A stretch of DNA of 64,000 nt from Paenibacillaceae bacterium (lineage in GTDB: Bacteria > Bacillota > Bacilli > Paenibacillales > Paenibacillaceae), in NCBI GenBank assembly GCA_900766135.1, contig CAAFUF010000032.1:1-64000 (forward strand), in the 5' to 3' direction. A program made the position numbers and the translations under genes. The notes below the pieces were generated by a model. The model was given only the letters and a program-made list of their open reading frames with translations. It did not search any database and was not told where the DNA came from. Every line of letters begins with the position of its first letter. The first letter of the stretch is position 1. Shown here in pieces: positions 59,048-64,000 of this stretch.

Positions 59048-60139
59048 TTATTCGACCTCCTCGATTTTATTAATAAATGCGTACTCACCGAACAGTTCGA
59101 GGGCCTTCGCATTATAGGCTTTTGCCGCTTCTTCTGGAGTTGAGTAGTCGCCGAGCCACGTCTGCTTTCCGTTGTAGGTGATTTGCGCCCTCCATTTTCC
59201 ACGGGAGGCCCGCCAGTGTACGCCTCTATAACCGCTTTTCCCTCGTGGTTTTTGACTCCACAGGTTTTGTTGGTGACTGACCTTACGCAAATTACTCTTC
59301 CGGTTATTTAGCTTATCACCGTCGACATAATCGATGACATCTCCAGAGCCTGCGTTCATCAATAGGCGACTTAGAGTGATGTTAGTTTGTTTGCGCGTGG
59401 TATTGTCATAAATAGAAGTTCGGACATACCCCCGTGGATCAAGCCACCAAGTGTGCTGTGACAATAATTCAAAATCCTCAGCGTCAACTAGAACGCGGTT
59501 TCCGTCTCTAAGTGAGATTTCTCGAAAATCCTTCCGTTCGATACGCTTTACAATCGCTCCAGGCGGCGCGTATTTCAGCGGACGCTCCTCGCTATCAATC
59601 ACGACATTTCTATATTCAATTCCGGCCGTCTCCGCCTTTTGTCGTAGAATCGTGTAAAGTTGCAGCGTCGCCTCTACATCGTTCATCGCGCGGTGATGTC
59701 CCGTTAAGTCGATTCCGTACCTGGCGCAGCAATCCGCTAATCTCGCGCTCTCGTCCGGATCGACCAGGCGCGAAAGTGCGCGCGTGCAGACGAAGCCGCC
59801 CGATACCGCCGGGAAACCGAGGAACGCCAGGTCGAACGGAGCATTGTGTGCGATAATCGTTGTTCCAAACGCAAAGTCAAACAACGAGAGGTACGCGTGG
59901 TAGAAGTTAGGAGCCCCGCGCAAGTCCTCCACACGAATCCCGGTCAACTCCGTGATTTCCCGCGAGATTTCAGCACCCTCCGGCAGCGAGACGAACGTTT
60001 GGAACCGTCCGATTTCGCGTATGGTTCCGTCCGCCGAGACTTCCGCGCGGATTGCGGCGATTTCCGTAATGTGGTCCGTTGCCGGATCGAGGCCTGTCGT
60101 TTCGATGTCGAGGACCGTTACGAGTTCAGGTGCGGTCAT
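59048..60139 (-). CDS. DnaQ-like 3'-5' exonuclease fused to a degenerate HNH-AP2 module
   Basis: 363 residues. The exonuclease part (1 to about 175) has VLDIETTGLD (Exo I), IIAHNAPFDLAFLG (Exo II) and HHRAMNDVEAT (Exo III). From about 205 a homing-endonuclease-type segment follows: HNH core VIDYVDGDKLNNRKSNLRKV, then an AP2 domain (SGYRGVHWRASRGKWRAQIT; EEAAKAYNAKALELFGEYAF). The HNH histidine of the usual DH is Tyr here, so nuclease activity is doubtful. The ATG overlaps the upstream stop (ATGA). Confidence 0.82.
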   Translation of the reverse strand: MTAPELVTVLDIETTGLDPATDHITEIAAIRAEVSADGTIREIGRFQTFVSLPEGAEISREITELTGIRVEDLRGAPNFYHAYLSLFDFAFGTTIIAHNAPFDLAFLGFPAVSGGFVCTRALSRLVDPDESARLADCCARYGIDLTGHHRAMNDVEATLQLYTILRQKAETAGIEYRNVVIDSEERPLKYAPPGAIVKRIERKDFREISLRDGNRVLVDAEDFELLSQHTWWLDPRGYVRTSIYDNTTRKQTNITLSRLLMNAGSGDVIDYVDGDKLNNRKSNLRKVSHQQNLWSQKPRGKSGYRGVHWRASRGKWRAQITYNGKQTWLGDYSTPEEAAKAYNAKALELFGEYAFINKIEEVE

Positions 60140-60288
60140 TCCTCTTCCTCCTCTTCGTCTTCGTCCGCGTAAGGCTCCCATCCGCATGAGCAGCCGTGAT
60201 CTCCGTATTCGTCCGCAAGCACCGTGAGTCTGCGCCGGCATCGCGGACATGTGTACGTTGCGATTTCGCGTTTATCATGCGTAAGCAT
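60136..60288 (-). CDS. Zinc-ribbon microprotein (50 aa)
   Basis: CPRCRRRLTVLADEYGDHGC then SCGW gives a CxxC...CxC zinc ribbon; the tail is a run of Asp and Glu. GGAGG lies 8 nt before the ATG, which directly follows the polymerase stop (TAAATG). Function unknown, possibly a polymerase partner. Confidence 0.6.
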   Translation of the reverse strand: MLTHDKREIATYTCPRCRRRLTVLADEYGDHGCSCGWEPYADEDEEEEEE

Positions 60289-63129
60289 TTACGCAGCCTC
60301 CTTCACTTTTGGTCGTCCAATTTCGTAATCCCAATCCGCTGGGCGTATCTCTTCCATCCAGCGGGGCTCGATAACCGTATCACACTCAAGCGGACAGGCC
60401 AGCGTTACCGTATTCGTCATGATGTCCGTATACAACGCAACGGTTTCCGGAGTTATGTCCTTCGTCGGCGCGGCGTGTTTCTGCTCGTCGTGAAGGGTCA
60501 GCGTAAACTCCCAACCGCGCGTCAACGTCAATTCGTAATAACTGCGGATCATACACAGTTTAAGAACGTTCGCGCCCGAACCTTGAATACGGTGGTTAAA
60601 CGCCGCCCGTTCATCGCGTCCGGTTAAGCGGATCAACTGCCAAAACTCGTTGCGTTCGGGAGGCGTCAGCTTGTACGTCTTCTTTCCGAGCTCCGGGTCG
60701 TTCTTATCGCGGATGCCAGCGCGCTTCATCAACGCGAAAAGCCGCTGCCAGTTCTTCCGGTACTCCGGGAATCTACGTTTCTGGCCCCACAACGTCGAAG
60801 TCCATCCGTATTTACGCAAGTGTTCGAACGCCGCGTTTACCATCGTTGAAAATCCCGGCAGGATCTCGTCGAACTTCGCGTAGGCCCGTCTCGCTGCCTC
60901 CTCCGTGATTCCGCGCTTAACCGCTGTCTTGACGAACTGTTCCTCCGCCTGGCCGTAACCTTTCGCGAGGAACATGTCCTTCGTCAGCCTCCGGTAAGGG
61001 ATCGGAGTTAGTCCGGCCTTATACGCGCTCTCAACGCACAACTCGCGAGGAACATCGAACATCATTGACGCGAACTCAACGTATGGGTCGAGGCCCTTCC
61101 GATACATGTCCGCGAATGTTGGGTCTCCGTGTTCCGTTTCCATGATGTGCGCCTGCAGCCGCGGCTCAATCGATGAGAGGTCGCTTCCGATAAACGTATG
61201 GCCAGGAGGTGGAACGAACATCATACGGACACGCTCACCTTCTTTTGTACGCGCCGGTATATTTTGAATGTTGGTCCCCTTCGCAATCTTCTCGTTGCAT
61301 TCCACAAGCGCGCGCATCACGTCGAGATAGTTCAAGTCCGTTACCGCTGCTGGCCGCAACTCGTTCGGTTTACCCGTATATCCCTTCGAACTGTACCGCC
61401 CGGTCGAAACGGTATCGAGTTGTGTATGCAGACGGCCGTCGACGTCAAGTGCCTCCGGAATCTTATCGATGTACGTTCCGAGTAGCTTTTCGTACGCGGA
61501 CACGATTGCGAGCGGCTTGAGCGCTTCCTCTTCCTCAAAGTACCGGTCGAGCACGTCCTTCGATACGGCCCGCGTCTTCGATTTGTCCTTGACAATCTGC
61601 TTCGTCCGATCTTCGGTACCGAGATGGTCGTATATCAGATATCGCAGGTGGTTGTCGTTGGTAAACGAAAACTCCTCGATGAATAGCGGGGCGTGCTTCT
61701 CGTCCGCCGGCGCAAGTTCCGCGGCCTCCCGCTCCAACTCCGCCAACCGTTCGACTGCGCTCGTATACTTTTTGAGCTTCGTTTTGCCGGCCGCCTCACA
61801 CTCCGCGATGATCGCGCGCTGTTTCGCCTGAGCCTCCGCGTTTTTCGAAATCTTCCGCGCTTGCTTCTCGCACCAATCCGCAATTCGAGCCGCGTTAAGC
61901 GTCCGATCCATCTTGCGGATAAACTCCGGCTTGTCTACGCCGTAAGCCGCGATTACATCCGCTTGGGCCTCCGTCAGTTTCGGCCGCAACTCGTCGCCGA
62001 GCGATTTAAGTCCGTCAAGGTCAATGACGAAACCGGTCCGCTCGATATTGACGTTGATTTCCGGAAGATATTGCGTTATCTCGAAAAAAGCGGTCGCCAG
62101 GTCGTCGGTCGCTATGAGATTATCGATCTGCCAACGCGTCAGCCACCAGCCTTTCAGTACGTCCCATATCGCGTAGACACCAACGACTTCGATCGGGTGT
62201 AACATAGGTGACTCGTTCGCGAACAGATCCTCAAACGTATAGTCCGGACAGTCAACGCCGATCGCCGCCTTGTACTTCGTAATCAGAGGTTTCAACGCGT
62301 ATGTTGGCTCGTTATCGTTGAGGATGCGCATCGCGGCGAGCGAATCATAGCGGACCCCCTGCGGATTAAGCCCGTCATTTAGCAACATCGCCAAGTCAAA
62401 CTCCGCATTGTGAAACGACTTAATCATTGCCGGGGCCGCCATAAACCGCGCAATCGCTCCAAGCGCGGCCGACCGCGAGCACTGCTTTTCGCCCGTTAGA
62501 TGGCCGTAAGCTACGTAATAGCCTTCGTTCAAGAGCGGCAACCAAACGGAATAGCCACCGGTCAGATCGATCATCTTATCGACGCCGGATGTTTCCGTAT
62601 CCCATACGGTCAGGGATTGCGCGTCGGGAATTGCGATACCGCGCTCGGACAACTTCCGCTTAATCAGCGTATTGTTGAATAACGCAAACACTTTCGTAAA
62701 CCATACGTCACCACGTTGCAACCGGCACTCCTCGCGCAACCGCTCAACAAACGCTGGAAGCGCAGAATCATCCGTAATAATATGGAAGTTCGCCGGCTTC
62801 GTCCGCAGCGTTTCCGCAACTCTCTCTGCACGTTCCTGGCGCTCGCGTTCCGCCAATAACCGCTCGCCCTCGGCAATAACGTCGCCTTTCGTAATCGCGC
62901 CGCTAGTTTTAACGAATTTCCGGGGATTGCCCGTTTCCCCGGAATATTCGTTTTTAACGATATCAACGAGTTGGCGCTCGCGTTCCGTTAAGCTCATGCG
63001 GCTGATGCGTTCTAACGCTTCCGGCACCGTTTCTTCCGCGGCCTTCTTGCGCTTGGCGGCGTCCTTTACGCGCTCGGCGGTTTCGTCAGCGGTCGGCGAG
63101 CGTAAGTTGAGCGTTAATTTAACGTCCAA
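60289..63129 (-). CDS. Family A DNA polymerase with 3'-5' exonuclease domain
   Basis: 946 residues. Exonuclease motifs: VWDTETSGV (Exo I), FHNAEFDLA (Exo II), YAIWD (Exo III). Polymerase motifs: A SDLSSIEPRLQ (about 650), B RRLTKDMFLAKGYG (Lys717), C LTLHDEQ (about 880). The N-terminal 150 and a helical insert (about 420-480) are extra. This is the phage replicative polymerase, T7-like in type. TTG start, 6 nt after ACGGAGGTG. The C-terminus KVKEAA encodes the next gene's ribosome binding site. Confidence 0.93.
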   Translation of the reverse strand: MDVKLTLNLRSPTADETAERVKDAAKRKKAAEETVPEALERISRMSLTERERQLVDIVKNEYSGETGNPRKFVKTSGAITKGDVIAEGERLLAERERQERAERVAETLRTKPANFHIITDDSALPAFVERLREECRLQRGDVWFTKVFALFNNTLIKRKLSERGIAIPDAQSLTVWDTETSGVDKMIDLTGGYSVWLPLLNEGYYVAYGHLTGEKQCSRSAALGAIARFMAAPAMIKSFHNAEFDLAMLLNDGLNPQGVRYDSLAAMRILNDNEPTYALKPLITKYKAAIGVDCPDYTFEDLFANESPMLHPIEVVGVYAIWDVLKGWWLTRWQIDNLIATDDLATAFFEITQYLPEINVNIERTGFVIDLDGLKSLGDELRPKLTEAQADVIAAYGVDKPEFIRKMDRTLNAARIADWCEKQARKISKNAEAQAKQRAIIAECEAAGKTKLKKYTSAVERLAELEREAAELAPADEKHAPLFIEEFSFTNDNHLRYLIYDHLGTEDRTKQIVKDKSKTRAVSKDVLDRYFEEEEALKPLAIVSAYEKLLGTYIDKIPEALDVDGRLHTQLDTVSTGRYSSKGYTGKPNELRPAAVTDLNYLDVMRALVECNEKIAKGTNIQNIPARTKEGERVRMMFVPPPGHTFIGSDLSSIEPRLQAHIMETEHGDPTFADMYRKGLDPYVEFASMMFDVPRELCVESAYKAGLTPIPYRRLTKDMFLAKGYGQAEEQFVKTAVKRGITEEAARRAYAKFDEILPGFSTMVNAAFEHLRKYGWTSTLWGQKRRFPEYRKNWQRLFALMKRAGIRDKNDPELGKKTYKLTPPERNEFWQLIRLTGRDERAAFNHRIQGSGANVLKLCMIRSYYELTLTRGWEFTLTLHDEQKHAAPTKDITPETVALYTDIMTNTVTLACPLECDTVIEPRWMEEIRPADWDYEIGRPKVKEAA

Positions 63130-63147
63130 AGTGCGTCACCTCCGTTA

Positions 63148-64000
63148 TTAGGCGGCCGCCTCCGCCTGGTCAAAGCGTTGTTCGACCGGTACGATGAGCG
63201 TTGCGTCCCGCTGGTGTGGCGCGCGATACGAACCGCCTGACTCTACTACGCCGAGCAACGTCTCGCCTACGTCTTCCACCTCGCCTACAACGCCGTCATA
63301 TTTGTCTGTTGACGTGATTTTCACGATATCGCCGCGCTTAAACTCGCCAACCTTCCGCCCGATCGCGGCCCATCTTTCAATTTCCGCTAGTTCCTCATCG
63401 CTGACCTTTTCGAGTTGTTCTGGCGTTGCGTACGCGGTCCGTTGTCCTCCGCCTGTGATCTCGATCTCACCTGTAAAGTATTTCGGGTCACTAACGGTAT
63501 AAATTCCGCCGGTTTCGTAGTCGAACAGTCCAGGCGTACCTCCACCGCTAACCAGACGCACCTTATCGCCTTTTGCGAATTTGTTGCGCGGATCGACGGC
63601 AGCTTCGTATTCTTCGCGTGTGACTTTGCGCAGGGCGTCTGCGTTGGCAAATCCCGCGAGTTCTCCGTTAGGCAGCCGCAATCTTAATCCGCGAACCTTG
63701 CTAGGACCGATTTCTCGCGTCACCGTGACGGCCTTACCTGCGTTCCTAATCGCGTCTGGACTGGCGTTATCATTCGTAGCTCTTACGATTTGCGCGTAAT
63801 CGCCGTCCGCAAAGTCTCCGTATTTGAGCGCCTGTTTGGCGGATTCGACTTCGGCCTCCGTTGCGCGGACGAAACGCTTTGCGAACATTCTGACTTCGCG
63901 CCCGTCAACCGTCTTAACTGCGAGAAGCGGGTCGTAACTGAACAAGCCAGCCTCCACCGAAACTACTTCCGCAATGTCGCCCACTTCTGCGTCTCCGTCT
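63148..64000 (-). CDS. Early multi-barrel protein (N-terminus outside window)
   Basis: 283 residues visible; the frame is open to the window edge (DGDAEVGDIAEVVSVE...), so the start lies to the right. At least three SH3/KOW-like units, each with a GDxVx(I/L) start: AEVGDIAEVVS, KFAKGDKVRLVSGG, EFKRGDIVKITS. It resembles the other barrel proteins of this phage in style. Function unknown. Confidence 0.55.
   Translation of the reverse strand, partial: DGDAEVGDIAEVVSVEAGLFSYDPLLAVKTVDGREVRMFAKRFVRATEAEVESAKQALKYGDFADGDYAQIVRATNDNASPDAIRNAGKAVTVTREIGPSKVRGLRLRLPNGELAGFANADALRKVTREEYEAAVDPRNKFAKGDKVRLVSGGGTPGLFDYETGGIYTVSDPKYFTGEIEITGGGQRTAYATPEQLEKVSDEELAEIERWAAIGRKVGEFKRGDIVKITSTDKYDGVVGEVEDVGETLLGVVESGGSYRAPHQRDATLIVPVEQRFDQAEAAA

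Overview
The window joins two different kinds of DNA. Positions 1 to about 11.6 kb look like the chromosome of a Paenibacillus-like Firmicute: B. subtilis-type promoters, strong AGGAGG ribosome binding sites, and genes for a DoxX protein, a PAP2 phosphatase, the tRNA hydroxylase TrhO, a SufR-like regulator, a YuzB-type protein, superoxide dismutase, a LacI regulator divergent from a ROK sugar kinase plus manA, a DinB protein, a ComEC-like metallo-beta-lactamase lipoprotein with a DUF3006 partner, a secreted protein of Ig-like repeats, and tRNA-Leu(UAA). The genus is inferred from gene content only.

From about 11.6 kb to the right edge lies a siphovirus-type prophage, almost entirely on the minus strand, so it reads from right (early) to left (late). 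Early region (64-38 kb): family A DNA polymerase, exonuclease fused to an HNH-AP2 module, Cas4/RecB-like nuclease, RuvC-like resolvase, class II ribonucleotide reductase split by an intein, dUTPase, nucleotide kinase, HNH endonuclease, three orphan DNA methyltransferases, two sigma-like activators and a winged-helix protein. Late region (37.7-18 kb): small terminase, a 0.6 kb repeat-rich gap (candidate packaging site), large terminase, portal, minor head protein, scaffold, major capsid, four connector or neck proteins, tail tube, frameshifted tail chaperones, tape measure, Dit, a WD40-like repeat fibre, and a tail tip protein. Then come a secreted coiled-coil protein and the lysis genes (UviB-like protein, amidase, holin). 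No integrase or CI-type repressor is visible, so the prophage probably continues past 64 kb.

Between the lysis genes and the host tRNA (15.4-11.7 kb) sits a module unusual for a phage: a large VirB4/VirD4-like ATPase, two small membrane proteins (one VirB2-pilin-like), a Zn-ribbon microprotein and a possible small DNA-binding protein, bounded by terminators and flanked by plus-strand microgenes. It looks like a piece of a type IV secretion or conjugation apparatus carried by the phage.

The other notable result is that six phage genes (tail tip, large terminase, a sigma-like activator, a 3D-domain protein, ribonucleotide reductase, RuvC-like resolvase) seem to start at ATC, ATT or CTG. Each has a well-placed ribosome binding site and no usable ATG, GTG or TTG. 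In one case a paralogue in the same phage has ATG at exactly the aligned position.
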